From: Chloroflexota bacterium
Lineage (GTDB): Bacteria; Chloroflexota; Anaerolineae; 4572-78; J111
Direction of reading: 5' to 3'
DNA length: 64,000 nt
Assembly (NCBI GenBank): GCA_016860845.1
Contig: BOKF01000031.1
Coordinates: 41,574-105,573, forward strand
Position numbers and translations under genes: made by a program. Numbering within the stretch: position 1 is the first letter of the stretch; the number at the start of each line of letters is the position of its first letter. Shown here in pieces: positions 54,827 through 63,053 of this stretch. Under the pieces are notes generated by a model, which did no database searches, had not been told where the DNA came from, and worked only from the letters and a program-made list of their open reading frames with translations.

Positions 54827-55399
54827 ATGCAATTGCTTCTCAAGGGTAAAAATTTTGTTATCTCGGATCGCGTCCGCGATTACGTAGAAAAGAAAATGGG
54901 GAAGCTGGACCGTTATCTGCCGGAAATTGACGAAGCCCGGATAGAAATTACGCAGGAAAAAACCAAAAGCGCCAAAGATAGGAATATCGTCCAGATAACA
55001 CTCCGGACTAACGGAGCGATTCTACGCGCTGAAGAGCGTTCTGAAGCCATTTATGCTTCGATTGATGCGGTAGTAGACAAAATTCACCGGCAAATTGTCC
55101 GCTACAAAGGCAAACGTATTGACCGGTGGCAGGGCCATAGTGTCAATAAGCGTCCGGAGGATGAAATGCCGGTACTCGACCAGGAAGCACTGGCCACTCT
55201 TGCTGAAGAACAGGAGCGCAAGATTGTCCGGGTCAAAAAGTTCCAGGTTGTGCCGATGACCGAGGATGAAGCGGTGGAGCAGATGGAACTGTTAGGCCAC
55301 GATTTCTTTGTGTTCTACAATGTTAATCTGGGCCGGCTCAATGTGCTTTACCGCCGGGCTGATGAGAATTATGGCTTGCTGGACCCAGAGCTGGCTTAA
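54827..55399 (+). CDS. hpf: Ribosome hibernation-promoting factor, long form
   Basis: This encodes 190 residues with AAAGGA before the ATG. The N-terminal RaiA/HPF domain (VRDYVEKKMGKLDRYLPEID; AIYASIDAVVDKIHRQIVRY KGK) binds the small ribosomal subunit, and the C-terminal domain (VRVKKFQVVPMTEDEAVEQM ELLGHDFFVFYN) dimerises to form 100S ribosomes in the long form. Length and both domains are normal. A good terminator follows. Confidence 0.96.
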   Translation: MQLLLKGKNFVISDRVRDYVEKKMGKLDRYLPEIDEARIEITQEKTKSAKDRNIVQITLRTNGAILRAEERSEAIYASIDAVVDKIHRQIVRYKGKRIDRWQGHSVNKRPEDEMPVLDQEALATLAEEQERKIVRVKKFQVVPMTEDEAVEQMELLGHDFFVFYNVNLGRLNVLYRRADENYGLLDPELA

Positions 55400-55421
55400 T
55401 ATTTGAATGGCTAACGAGCGG

Positions 55422-55455
55422 GGGCGAGGCATGGCGATGCCCGCCCCCTTTTGTT
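55422..55455 (+). terminator. Rho-independent terminator after hpf
   Basis: GGGGGCG and CGCCCCC (with an inner GGCATGGCGATGCC) form the stem, followed by TTTTGTTT. Confidence 0.85.
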
Positions 55456-55470
55456 TATAACTAACCGCCG

Positions 55471-56151
55471 ATGCAACTAACTATAGATGGACAGCCGCAC
55501 ACTTTCATTCCCTTACCGGCCTTTCGCCAGCAGTGGGGCCTGCCGGAAGAGTTTAGCCTGGCTTACTTTGAGCCAAAAGATTGGCAGGGCCTGGGTACTC
55601 TGGATGGCTCAGGCAAAGCTTTGGCGGCGCTGCGACAGCGTATGCTTGAGGCCGTTCCCGTCACTATTACCCTCGCCGAACTTATATTCCAGGCCCAGAC
55701 CCTTGCCGACCGTTTCCACACCGAACTAACGGCAATCAACCCGCAAATTGGCCTGCGCGAGGTCGAAGTCGAATTTGCCGTGGCCGGCCTGGCCGATGTG
55801 CTGCAGAGTGTCGCCTACCAGTTGGTACAGTTGAGCCACACCTACCGCCACGACCCGAGCCAGGTTCAGACGCACTTCGACTTTTCCGGCCTCTATCAAA
55901 ACTGGCTGGATGCTTCTGTCCGGGTATCGGCCACCACGCAGATTTATGCCCAGCAAAATGCCACGTATCAGGTGCGGGTGATCTACAATCCTTACGGACG
56001 GGTTGGCTTAAAGGTGGAGGTAGCTGGCGAGGTATATTATGTGACCGACCTGGCTCTCGCTTGCCCGGCCTTGCATTACATGCAGGATTTATGCGGCGCT
56101 ATGGCCCAGGCGCTTTGCACTGCCTTGACTCGTTCAATGCTCAACGTGTAA
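55471..56151 (+). CDS. Hypothetical protein
   Basis: This encodes 226 residues from an ATG directly after the hpf terminator. Starts MQLTIDGQPHTFIPLPAFRQ. No signal peptide or membrane helix. The sequence reads as mixed alpha/beta with repeated aromatic residues and few charged clusters; VTITLAELIFQAQTLADRFH and LVQLSHTYRHDPSQVQ are likely helices. No domain is recognised. Its stop overlaps the convergent glycosyltransferase gene by 11 bp at the 3' ends. Confidence 0.7.
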   Translation: MQLTIDGQPHTFIPLPAFRQQWGLPEEFSLAYFEPKDWQGLGTLDGSGKALAALRQRMLEAVPVTITLAELIFQAQTLADRFHTELTAINPQIGLREVEVEFAVAGLADVLQSVAYQLVQLSHTYRHDPSQVQTHFDFSGLYQNWLDASVRVSATTQIYAQQNATYQVRVIYNPYGRVGLKVEVAGEVYYVTDLALACPALHYMQDLCGAMAQALCTALTRSMLNV

Positions 56152-56908
56152 CGTTCAATTGGTACAACTTCCTCAGGCGCAGGTAAGTGATAAACATGTA
56201 CCAGCTCATCAAGCTGCAGACCTGCAACCCCACCCAACCATCCTTATACCCTCCCAGTGAAATATAACGGCGGTGAAACTCACGGAGCGGCATGGTGAAA
56301 TATGTCCACGGCTTGGCCCGGATGCCTTTTTCTTTCAAGATTCTGGCTTCAAAGTCAATGTAACGATCCTGCTTGAACTTAAACTGGGCCAGCGAGTCAT
56401 AATTGTAATGGATGAGATGCTCCTCAAGATAATCGGCTGGCCCATCGAGTAGCACCGTTTCGTGTACCTGGCGCTCCGGATCGTATCGGGCCGCGTCAAT
56501 GCGCATCAGCCGGAGTTGGTAATCCGGATACCAGCCGCCGCCGCGCATCGTGTGGCCCCACATAATGTTGTAACGCGGCGCCCACCAGCCCACCGCCTGG
56601 CAATGCTTGATCACTCGCCGAATTTCCTCGGCCAGTTCCGGCGTAACCCGCTCATCGGCGTCTACAAATAGAATCCAGTCACCCTGTAAACCCCGTGCAT
56701 TTTTGAGAGCTGTGTCCCTGGCGACGGCAAAGTTGACAAACTCATTCTGAAAAACCTGGACGCCCAAATCTTTGGCAATTTCAACCGTGCCATCGTCGCT
56801 GAAAGAGTCTTCCAGGATCACGGCATCGGCCCATTGGACACTTTTGATGCAGTCGCCGATATGGCGCGCCTCATTTTTGGTGAGAATCGCGGCGATAATT
56901 TTGGTCAC
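56141..56908 (-). CDS. GT2 glycosyltransferase, LPS-core/WaaE-like
   Basis: This encodes 255 residues. GT-A fold: IAAILTKNEARHIGDCIKSV, VILEDSFSDDGTVEIAKDLG, and the metal site FVDADERVTPELAEEI. RYNIMWGHTMRGGGWYPDYQ and QVHETV match the glucosyltransferase group related to WaaE/KdtX. A C-terminal membrane-proximal stretch follows. It overlaps the upstream GT2 gene by 4 bp, so the two are coupled. Acceptor unknown. Confidence 0.88.
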   Translation of the reverse strand: MTKIIAAILTKNEARHIGDCIKSVQWADAVILEDSFSDDGTVEIAKDLGVQVFQNEFVNFAVARDTALKNARGLQGDWILFVDADERVTPELAEEIRRVIKHCQAVGWWAPRYNIMWGHTMRGGGWYPDYQLRLMRIDAARYDPERQVHETVLLDGPADYLEEHLIHYNYDSLAQFKFKQDRYIDFEARILKEKGIRAKPWTYFTMPLREFHRRYISLGGYKDGWVGLQVCSLMSWYMFITYLRLRKLYQLNVTR

Positions 56909-57891
56909 CCTGTTTTTCCCTGCCAGATGTTAATGACTTGTTCATATCCGCTCAACCGCCGGGCCACTTCACTCTGGCTTAACTCTCCCCGCTGGGCCGC
57001 CTCGACATCCAGCCTGGCTTTGCGGCGCATGCCCAGGCGGACAATCTGGCCGGCCAGCCAGACTTTCCACGGGCTGTAATACTTGCGGTAAAATTGGTAG
57101 CGGCTGGCCCACAAATTGATAAAGCTGCCCAGGCGTACCTGGCCCGTACTTTGCCCGCCAAAATGGGTAATCCGGGCGGCCGGCACACAATAGACCGCCC
57201 AGCCCGCCGCAGCAACCCGCTTGCTCCAATCCACTTCTTCGACATACATGCGGTAGCGCTCGTCCAGCAGCCCAACCTGCTGAATCGCCTCCCGCCGCAC
57301 ACACATGGCCGCCCCCAGGGGATGGTCCACCCGAAACGGGCGGCCGGAGGCGTAGGCCGAGTGCGGATAGCGCCCGTTCAGGCTCGACTCCAGCAGCCGG
57401 CCTGGCAGCGGCAGCAGGTCAAAGGCCAGTTGCCACAAACCGGGAAAAGCAAAGGCGCTGTGCTGAAAAGAGCCATCCCCATAAACGAGGCTTGCCCCGG
57501 CAATACCGGCCCGCGGATTGTTTTTGAGGAAATCAGACAGGGCCAGCAGCGCACCCGGCTGGACTTCAGTATCGGGATTGAGTAGCAAGACAGCTTCCGG
57601 CAAATTCTTCCCTCCCTTGAAAGGGGAGGGGCTGGGGGAGGGGTCAAAGCCGATGATCCGCAGGGCGGCATTGTTGCCCCCGGCAAAGCCCAGATTTTTC
57701 TCACTGGCGATAAGCTGCACCTGGGGAAAATCGCGGCACAGCATCGCCACGGAGCTATCCGTGGAGGCATTATCAACCACCCAGATTTGCCCCTCGAGTC
57801 GGCTCTCGGCCAGGTCAGCCTCGACGGAACGCAGACAGGCAGCCAGCAGGTCCCCCACGTTCCAGTTGACGATGATAATAGCCAGGTTCAT
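56905..57891 (-). CDS. GT2 glycosyltransferase, rhamnosyltransferase-like
   Basis: This encodes 328 residues. GT-A fold: LAIIIVNWNVGDLLAACLRS, WVVDNASTDSSVAMLCRDFP, NLGFAGGNNAALR, and the metal site LLNPDTEVQPGALLAL. GAAMCVRREAIQQVGLLDER and YVEEVDWSKRVAAAGWAVYC are typical of the WbbL-like rhamnosyltransferase group. A short Pro/Lys-rich piece (DPSPSPSPFKGGKNLP) is encoded by the repeat at 57608-57642. A GATGAAGG repeat element lies directly before the start. Confidence 0.88.
   Translation of the reverse strand: MNLAIIIVNWNVGDLLAACLRSVEADLAESRLEGQIWVVDNASTDSSVAMLCRDFPQVQLIASEKNLGFAGGNNAALRIIGFDPSPSPSPFKGGKNLPEAVLLLNPDTEVQPGALLALSDFLKNNPRAGIAGASLVYGDGSFQHSAFAFPGLWQLAFDLLPLPGRLLESSLNGRYPHSAYASGRPFRVDHPLGAAMCVRREAIQQVGLLDERYRMYVEEVDWSKRVAAAGWAVYCVPAARITHFGGQSTGQVRLGSFINLWASRYQFYRKYYSPWKVWLAGQIVRLGMRRKARLDVEAAQRGELSQSEVARRLSGYEQVINIWQGKTG
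57608..57642. repeat. Inverted CCCTCCC/GGGGAGGGG repeat in a GT2 gene
   Basis: CCCTCCCTTGAAAGGGGAGG is followed by GGCTGGGGGAGGGG. Read in frame, giving SPSPSPFKGG. Related to 11841-11950. Confidence 0.65.
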
Positions 57892-57892
57892 A

Positions 57893-57971
57893 GTAAGGAT
57901 GAAGGATGAACCCCCTTGCGGGGGCAGGTGATGAAGGATGAAAGGGACATTCTAGAATTTCGCCCTCATCC
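57893..57971. repeat. AAGGATGAAGGATGAA word-repeat element
   Basis: GGATGAAGGATGAA, a CCCCCTTGCGGGGG hairpin, GATGAAGGATGAAAGG, then CTCATCCTTTC as the short opposite arm. The word recurs at 61801-61816. Confidence 0.7.
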
Positions 57972-57973
57972 TT

Positions 57974-59203
57974 TCAAAACCCGATACGAATGGGCTGCGG
58001 GTCCACGTGATCGTTAAAGACATCAATCGCCACCTGTTCGTGGATGAGACCGGCCCAGAAATTGACCGAGTCCTTGTCGCCCGGCACGTCTACAAGTTGG
58101 ATCGAGCCGGTGACGACAGCCCGCTGGCCGGGCAGTAAATAATACTCGGTATTATTGTTGACAACCCGTTTTTCCAACTCGTCTAAGTTGCCGATGGCCC
58201 AACGATAGGGGTAGGCATAGCTGGGGTTGCCCTCGTAATCAATCCCCACCCGCCATGCGCCAGCCGACTCGAAGAAGCCTTTGGTGTTGAAATTCTCGTC
58301 GCTGCGGTAAGGCTCGCCGGAACCAGGTCCCTGGGTCCGAATCGGCACACTGCCAAAATTTTCTACAGTCAAAGTAAAAGCCAGAGTTTGGCCGAGCGGG
58401 ACAATTTGAGTGCCCGTGGCGGGGTTGTAATAGTCTACGTCTGCCGCAACAATGTCGGCCCGGGGCACGCCTCCCTCCTTAATGGTCAAAGTGCCGGTGA
58501 CCAGGGTGCGATTGCCCACACGGTCCACGGCTTCGGCCTGGACGGTATAGAGGCCGTCTGGGGGCGGGTCGGCGCCCTGGTCAACCCCGCCCTCGTAATC
58601 GTAAGTATGAAAGCCGGGCTGGCCGGGTTTGACTTCACGCTCTCTCTCGGCGATGGGGTAGCGTGTTTCCCCATCTGGCGCAATCAGGTAGACGCTAACC
58701 TCCGCTTCTTTGGTCAGAGAATAGTTGATGGTTACCCGGTCGTCAATGCCATCCCGGTTGGGGGTAAAAACCTGGGGATAAATGCTAAAGCCTTGCAGCT
58801 CAGGCTTGGCGGTATCGGCGTTCTCGATGACCAGTTGGCCTTGCTGGCTGGTCGCCTGGCCGTCATCGGCCACTGCTTCGACCACCCAGGTGTAAGCGCC
58901 ATTGGGCAGCATGGCCCCATTGACCACCCCGCCAAAATCTACCTGGTAATCCCCGGCGGAACGCCGCCGCCCCTCTCTAAAATAGTGCCGCTGCCCCTGG
59001 TCGTCCACTAGGTAAATGGACAGGTCAGCCGAGCGGTTCAGGCTGTAGCTGATCCGGGTCACATCGGTCAGGCCGTCGGCATTGGGTGAAATGGTTTGGG
59101 GGTTGACGCTGACTGCCGACAACGTCGAGCTGGAGGCGCAGGCGACTAAAAGAGGTAAAGTAAAGGAGAGGATTAATAAGAACTTGTTGAGATTTTGGAA
59201 CAT
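57974..59203 (-). CDS. Lipoprotein with two FlgD-like Ig repeats
   Basis: This encodes 409 residues. Signal peptide with lipobox LVAC (Cys about 22). Two FlgD-Ig-like domains (about 30-125 and 135-240) each start with a NADGLTD/NRDGIDD turn after PQTISP or PQVFTP, followed by ISYSLNRSADLSIYLVDDQG-type strands and a PNGAYTW/PDGLYTV element. A third domain (about 245-400) is beta-rich and ends IDVFNDHVDPQPIRIGF. Such surface lipoproteins often accompany glycan or adhesion genes. It heads the minus-strand group with the two GT2 genes. Confidence 0.78.
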   Translation of the reverse strand: MFQNLNKFLLILSFTLPLLVACASSSTLSAVSVNPQTISPNADGLTDVTRISYSLNRSADLSIYLVDDQGQRHYFREGRRRSAGDYQVDFGGVVNGAMLPNGAYTWVVEAVADDGQATSQQGQLVIENADTAKPELQGFSIYPQVFTPNRDGIDDRVTINYSLTKEAEVSVYLIAPDGETRYPIAEREREVKPGQPGFHTYDYEGGVDQGADPPPDGLYTVQAEAVDRVGNRTLVTGTLTIKEGGVPRADIVAADVDYYNPATGTQIVPLGQTLAFTLTVENFGSVPIRTQGPGSGEPYRSDENFNTKGFFESAGAWRVGIDYEGNPSYAYPYRWAIGNLDELEKRVVNNNTEYYLLPGQRAVVTGSIQLVDVPGDKDSVNFWAGLIHEQVAIDVFNDHVDPQPIRIGF

Positions 59204-59321
59204 AGCTAACGCTTTTCGTGCTGAGATTTTCCGGTCGGGTTCAGGTTGGTATTAGAATTGACGGTTGCTAGTGGCCGTAATGGGGTGAAAGCTGTCCAGA
59301 TTGAACAACCTGTAACCTTCT

Positions 59322-59564
59322 TTATGCAAAAGCGGCAACTGCTACCGGACGCTCTACTGCAAAACTCTGACGATGCAACTTTATCCGTTCAATCTCGTGC
59401 AACGTCTCTGCCGTTAGATAACTCTCGCCACAATGAGGACAACTTATGACGGGCACATTCTCTATCACCAACAAATCAGGCCCTTTGCCATAACTGCGCG
59501 TCACTCGGCGAATTCGTGCCCCTGTTTTACCACAAATATCGCAAATCATTTCTTCTTCTTGCAT
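59322..59564 (-). CDS. YgiT-type zinc-finger protein, probable antitoxin
   Basis: The start is taken at the ATG at 59564, one base after the stop of the DUF4258 gene. The product has 80 residues with two Cys pairs, CDICG and CPHCG, and the stretch RRVTRSYGKGPDLLVIENVP, the N-terminal domain of the MqsA/YgiT type. It lacks the helix-turn-helix half of MqsA. The pair DUF4258 plus YgiT-type protein is a common toxin-antitoxin arrangement, with this gene as antitoxin. Confidence 0.85.
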   Translation of the reverse strand: MQEEEMICDICGKTGARIRRVTRSYGKGPDLLVIENVPVISCPHCGESYLTAETLHEIERIKLHRQSFAVERPVAVAAFA

Positions 59565-59565
59565 T

Positions 59566-59847
59566 TTACTCAAGGTATACCGTAATAAAAACCAATTTGT
59601 TTGTTGGACTCAACTTGGTGACCACAATAACTTGCTTACCTACCACTGTCTGACCCTGAATCAAATATTTCCAGTCGCCTGAATTGTGGTCTTTTTGTCG
59701 TTCTACAATCTCTCCTGTTAAAACACCGCGTTCCACATCAAAAATAGTTAAGTCATCTTCATCCATTTCTTCTTCAGCATGCACGGTCATCACATATTGG
59801 CGAGTACGGATTTTGTCCCGCATTTGTTTCAAAATGCGTTCATACAT
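59566..59847 (-). CDS. DUF4258 protein, probable toxin
   Basis: This encodes 93 residues. DUF4258 pattern: YVMTVHAEEEMDEDDLTIFD, GEIVERQKDHNSGDWKYLIQ G and a final VVTKLSPTNKLVFITVYLE. The fold is related to the RelE/BrnT group and members are paired with YgiT-like antitoxins. It is first in the pair, directly followed by the zinc-finger gene. Toxicity is known only by family inference. Confidence 0.82.
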   Translation of the reverse strand: MYERILKQMRDKIRTRQYVMTVHAEEEMDEDDLTIFDVERGVLTGEIVERQKDHNSGDWKYLIQGQTVVGKQVIVVTKLSPTNKLVFITVYLE

Positions 59848-60033
59848 GACAAACTCCGCCGAGGTAGAAATAGGGCGAGGTTTTTAAGATTGTAGCACAA
59901 AAATCTGGAAAAAAATAGGCCGGGCTACCATTATGCTGACCAACGCCTGGCACGTAAGCTGCACCTACCACATCCTCAAAGTGCATCGGACTCCCTGAAT
60001 AAACAGCCATCCCGTGGCATCAGCTTGAAGCTG

Positions 60034-60055
60034 GTAAGCCAACCTCTTGGCTTAC
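60034..60055. other. Short hairpin after the nuclease-like gene
   Basis: GTAAGCCAA (60034-60042) and TTGGCTTAC (60047-60055) pair around CCTC, 11 bases beyond the stop of the minus-strand gene. There is no T-run, so termination is uncertain. Confidence 0.4.
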
Positions 60056-60065
60056 GGAGCAACCA

Positions 60066-60812
60066 TTATGAATGCCAAACGATTGCTCTCTGTAATAATT
60101 TACATGTTCTTTGTATCGAGAGATATACCGATTGATTGTTACATTCAAAATCGGAAATCTGTCTTTCAATAATGTTGGCTATCTCTTGCCAGCTAATCCA
60201 CAGTAAGGTCGCATCAATACTCTGCTTCAATTCATCTAGACTCGCTGGGTGCTTATCTAACTTCCCGTATACGTCATCAATGGTTTTCAATATTGCTTCT
60301 TTTGGTTCCACATAACCCAGTTCATCAACTTTAATCGGCGGTTTCCGGCCAAGAAACAGAAGAAAAGCCGGTGTTCGGTCAAGAGCATCTCTGGTCAAGA
60401 CTAAATATTCTCTAGCCAGTTGCTCAAACTGAAATTTATTCCCACGAATTCTTTTCACTTCAATGAAGCCATAGATTTCATCGGAAGTCAAAACAACATC
60501 TGGGTCAACCGCAATTCCTTTTTCGTGTGAAGTATTACGGTCTAAATAAATATGGTCAGATAAAAAGGTGATGTCCAGATTTTCAGCCTCAGCAACCAAT
60601 TTTTCTTTAACCTCGTGAGCCGTACCATTCAAATTCTTGAATATCTCACCTAAAAACCACGAACGCGGTAATAAATCGAGAGCAAGGATAATTTCGGCAG
60701 TCAATATATTTTCGATGCCTCTACCCCCATTACGATACTGTTTTATTTTATTGCCTTGCCAAGAAATTTCGGCTACTAGTCGTCCAATTACGGTCGAATT
60801 TTGGTAATCCAT
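60066..60812 (-). CDS. PD-(D/E)XK nuclease-like protein
   Basis: This encodes 248 residues. A restriction-endonuclease-like core is suggested by a helical N-terminal part with Glu (SWFLGEIF), DPD at 103-105 and the strand GFIEVKR with E118 and K120, the usual D...ExK spacing. FEQLAREYLVLTRDALD is the helix after the core. There is no DNA-binding domain or partner methyltransferase next to it; the orphan methyltransferase lies 45 kb away. Base composition is AT-richer than its neighbours, which fits transfer. Function unproven. Confidence 0.6.
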   Translation of the reverse strand: MDYQNSTVIGRLVAEISWQGNKIKQYRNGGRGIENILTAEIILALDLLPRSWFLGEIFKNLNGTAHEVKEKLVAEAENLDITFLSDHIYLDRNTSHEKGIAVDPDVVLTSDEIYGFIEVKRIRGNKFQFEQLAREYLVLTRDALDRTPAFLLFLGRKPPIKVDELGYVEPKEAILKTIDDVYGKLDKHPASLDELKQSIDATLLWISWQEIANIIERQISDFECNNQSVYLSIQRTCKLLQRAIVWHS

Positions 60813-60985
60813 AACTCAATACTGCTCTGGTTGGCCTAATATAGATTGAGCATCTGACGAAAAAACCTGAAGATGGCTTCTTGCATCTGAATCCATCTCC
60901 ACCTCAAAGACAATTCCTCATTTTTTCTTTTCCAGTTTGAGCTTGCTGGGTAAGCCTACCATAAAGACTCAAGCCCGTCAAGCTC

Positions 60986-63031
60986 TCAGCGGACCTCGAT
61001 TTCGGCCAATGGGTACTGCTCCGCTTCATCACCTTGCAGGGCAAGGATCAATTGGTATCGGCCCGGCGGCGTAACGGAATTCAGATTGACATCCAGATCG
61101 TGGCGAATGATTTTAGGAGGGGATACCGACCAGCGTGAGGTCGGATAGAGCCTGAGCGCGTCATTCGCTCGCTCCAGGCTGGCTCCCCAGACCCCTTCCG
61201 GCCCAACCAGGTTAACAAAGGGTGTAACATTCTCGCCGATAGGTTTGCTTGCCGTCCAGTAAAGCGTCACATGCGCCCAGCCTGAAGGGGGATGAAAGAG
61301 TTCGTCGGTGGCGGCAACCACCTGGTCTGCTCGATAGCCGAGCAGGCGCAGTCCATTGGCAAACTCGATAGCCGCAGGCGTTGCGTCCGCCGGCAGGGTG
61401 TCGAGTTGATAGCCGGGCGCATAACCTTTGAGCGAGATGCCAGGTGGATAAAGCTCAGTCACCAGGGGGTAGCGGGCGGCAAACCACTGCTCGACCAGGT
61501 GGTTGGGGTCGGGGCCGTCAAGGTGAGATTGAATGAGCCAGATAACCGGGTGATCGTTGACCACCCCTTGCAGGGGGCCGTCCAGGGGCGTGTCCAGGGT
61601 GACGGTGCTGAAGGCCGCATAGGTTTGGCCGGGGCCGCGAAAATAATATTGAAAGGGATAGCGCACCCAATCAGGGTGGATGAGGATGCCGTGATCAGGA
61701 GCAGCATGTACTGCCAGGTAAGCGACGCTTTGCCGCCAGGCTTCTTTAGCCGCGGGCATACTCCACTGGCCCGGTAGGGGAAGGGCAGTGAGGACAAGCA
61801 GAAGGATGAAGGATAAGAAATTCGCCATTCGCCACACTTGCCCTGTGGGTTCGCCATTCGCCATTCGCTTGTTCGCTAATTCGCTCATTCGCTCTACGCC
61901 GACGGCGGCCAGCAGCAGCAGCCAGGGAACCATGACGATAAAGTATCGCTCTCCGAAGAAGGCCAGATGGTTGCGCAGAAGCAGGAGGTTGGCGATGGCG
62001 AAGGGGGAGAGAAAGAGTAAGGTAATGAGGAGGAGAGGCTGGGAGAAACGTGATGCGTGATGCGTGATGCGTGATGCGTATTGCGTGTTTTTGAATTTTA
62101 GAAAAGAGGCTGCGGCAAAGGCAGCTATAACAGCGGGAATGGCGATTTGAAGCACAGAGGCAAGAGGCGCTTTCCAGACGGTGAAGGCGTGCAGCAGCCA
62201 CCAGGCGCGCTGGCCGAGACCGCTGAGAGGGTCGCCGGGAACAGCTTCGCCGGAAAAACGCCAGGTAGCCAGCGCCAGGGGCGCAAACAGCAGCGCAATC
62301 GCCAGGCCGCTGAGGGTAAAGAGCAGCCACAAGCGCCAGTGGCGCGGGTAGCTCATCACCAGCCACAATCCCAGCGCCGGCAGGATAAAGCCAGTATAAA
62401 GGTGGGAGTAGAGGCCGGCCAGGGCGAAAAGGGTGAAGAGGGCAGCGAAAAGCGTTGAGCGTAAGGCGTAGGGCGTGGTGCGTAGTGCGCCCATAGGGGG
62501 CCTTTGGCTCTGGTGCGTATTAGTCCGGCTGGTGATAACTGACCTCTGACGACTGACGACTGACTTCTGACTACTCTCACTACTCGTTATTTGCAAGCAA
62601 GCCCAGACGGTGAGGGCGCTAAAAAGGACGGCGGGAGCATACATGCGGGCTTCTTGAGCATACCAAATCAGGAACGGGTTGAGGGCCACTAAAAGGGCTG
62701 TCACCAGGGCAACGCGCCGGTTGAACAGAGCCGCGGCAATTGTGGCAATAACCGGAACCAACAATGTCCCCAGGAAGGCCGACAAACTGCGGACCCCCAT
62801 CTCGCTGAAGCCGGCCAGGGCAGTCCAACCTTTAAGGAGTAAGTAATACAGCGGCGGCAGGCGGTCTTCGACCAGGGTGAAGCCGACTTCCAAAATGCGC
62901 GGGACGGATTGCCTGGCCCAATGAACGCTGATGGCTTCGTCGAACCAGAGGCTGTGGTAGGTGAGGTTATACAAGCGCAGTGCCAGAGCGATCAAAATGA
63001 TGGCCAGCAGCGAGAGGCGGTATTTGTTCAT
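60986..63031 (-). CDS. GT39-like membrane glycosyltransferase with four repeat-encoded segments
   Basis: This encodes 681 residues. First-loop signature SLWFDEAISVHWARQ, then LPPLYYLLLKG and NPFLIWYAQEARMYAPA, as in the genes at 19558 and 26554. Four in-frame segments come from word repeats: residues about 150-166 (SSQKSVVSRQRSVITSRT), 180-193 (LRTTPYALRSTLF), 314-328 (QYASRITHHASRF) and 380-408 (NKRMANGEPTGQVWRMANF). They fall in loops between helices. A soluble C-terminal domain (about 480-681) follows. It stands alone on the minus strand. Confidence 0.82.
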   Translation of the reverse strand: MNKYRLSLLAIILIALALRLYNLTYHSLWFDEAISVHWARQSVPRILEVGFTLVEDRLPPLYYLLLKGWTALAGFSEMGVRSLSAFLGTLLVPVIATIAAALFNRRVALVTALLVALNPFLIWYAQEARMYAPAVLFSALTVWACLQITSSESSQKSVVSRQRSVITSRTNTHQSQRPPMGALRTTPYALRSTLFAALFTLFALAGLYSHLYTGFILPALGLWLVMSYPRHWRLWLLFTLSGLAIALLFAPLALATWRFSGEAVPGDPLSGLGQRAWWLLHAFTVWKAPLASVLQIAIPAVIAAFAAASFLKFKNTQYASRITHHASRFSQPLLLITLLFLSPFAIANLLLLRNHLAFFGERYFIVMVPWLLLLAAVGVERMSELANKRMANGEPTGQVWRMANFLSFILLLVLTALPLPGQWSMPAAKEAWRQSVAYLAVHAAPDHGILIHPDWVRYPFQYYFRGPGQTYAAFSTVTLDTPLDGPLQGVVNDHPVIWLIQSHLDGPDPNHLVEQWFAARYPLVTELYPPGISLKGYAPGYQLDTLPADATPAAIEFANGLRLLGYRADQVVAATDELFHPPSGWAHVTLYWTASKPIGENVTPFVNLVGPEGVWGASLERANDALRLYPTSRWSVSPPKIIRHDLDVNLNSVTPPGRYQLILALQGDEAEQYPLAEIEVR
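61801..61892. repeat. ATTCGCC word-repeat element in a coding region
   Basis: GAAGGATGAAGGATAAG is followed by TTCGCCATTCGCC and, after 17 bases, TTCGCCATTCGCCATTCGC and TTCGCTAATTCGCTCATTCGC. Words shared with 32051-32121 and 57893-57971. Confidence 0.8.
62048..62088. repeat. CGTGATG tandem repeat in a coding region
   Basis: CGTGATG is repeated in tandem at least four times with an ending CGTATTGCGTG; in protein RITHHASR. Same word as 15667-15736. Confidence 0.85.
62452..62492. repeat. GCGTAGGGCGTGGTGCG word repeat in a coding region
   Basis: Tandem GCGTAagG variants, GCGTAAGGCGTAGGGCGTGG then TGCGTAGTGCG. Complementary words at 17013-17030 and 30525-30556. Confidence 0.65.
62533..62586. 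repeat. CTGACGACTGAC word repeat in a coding region
   Basis: CTGACCTCTGACGACTGACG continues ACTGACTTCTGACTACT. It is the complement of the GTCAGAAGTCAGTA word at 35058-35140. Confidence 0.75.
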
Positions 63032-63053
63032 GAGGAATGAGTGCTACCAGAAG

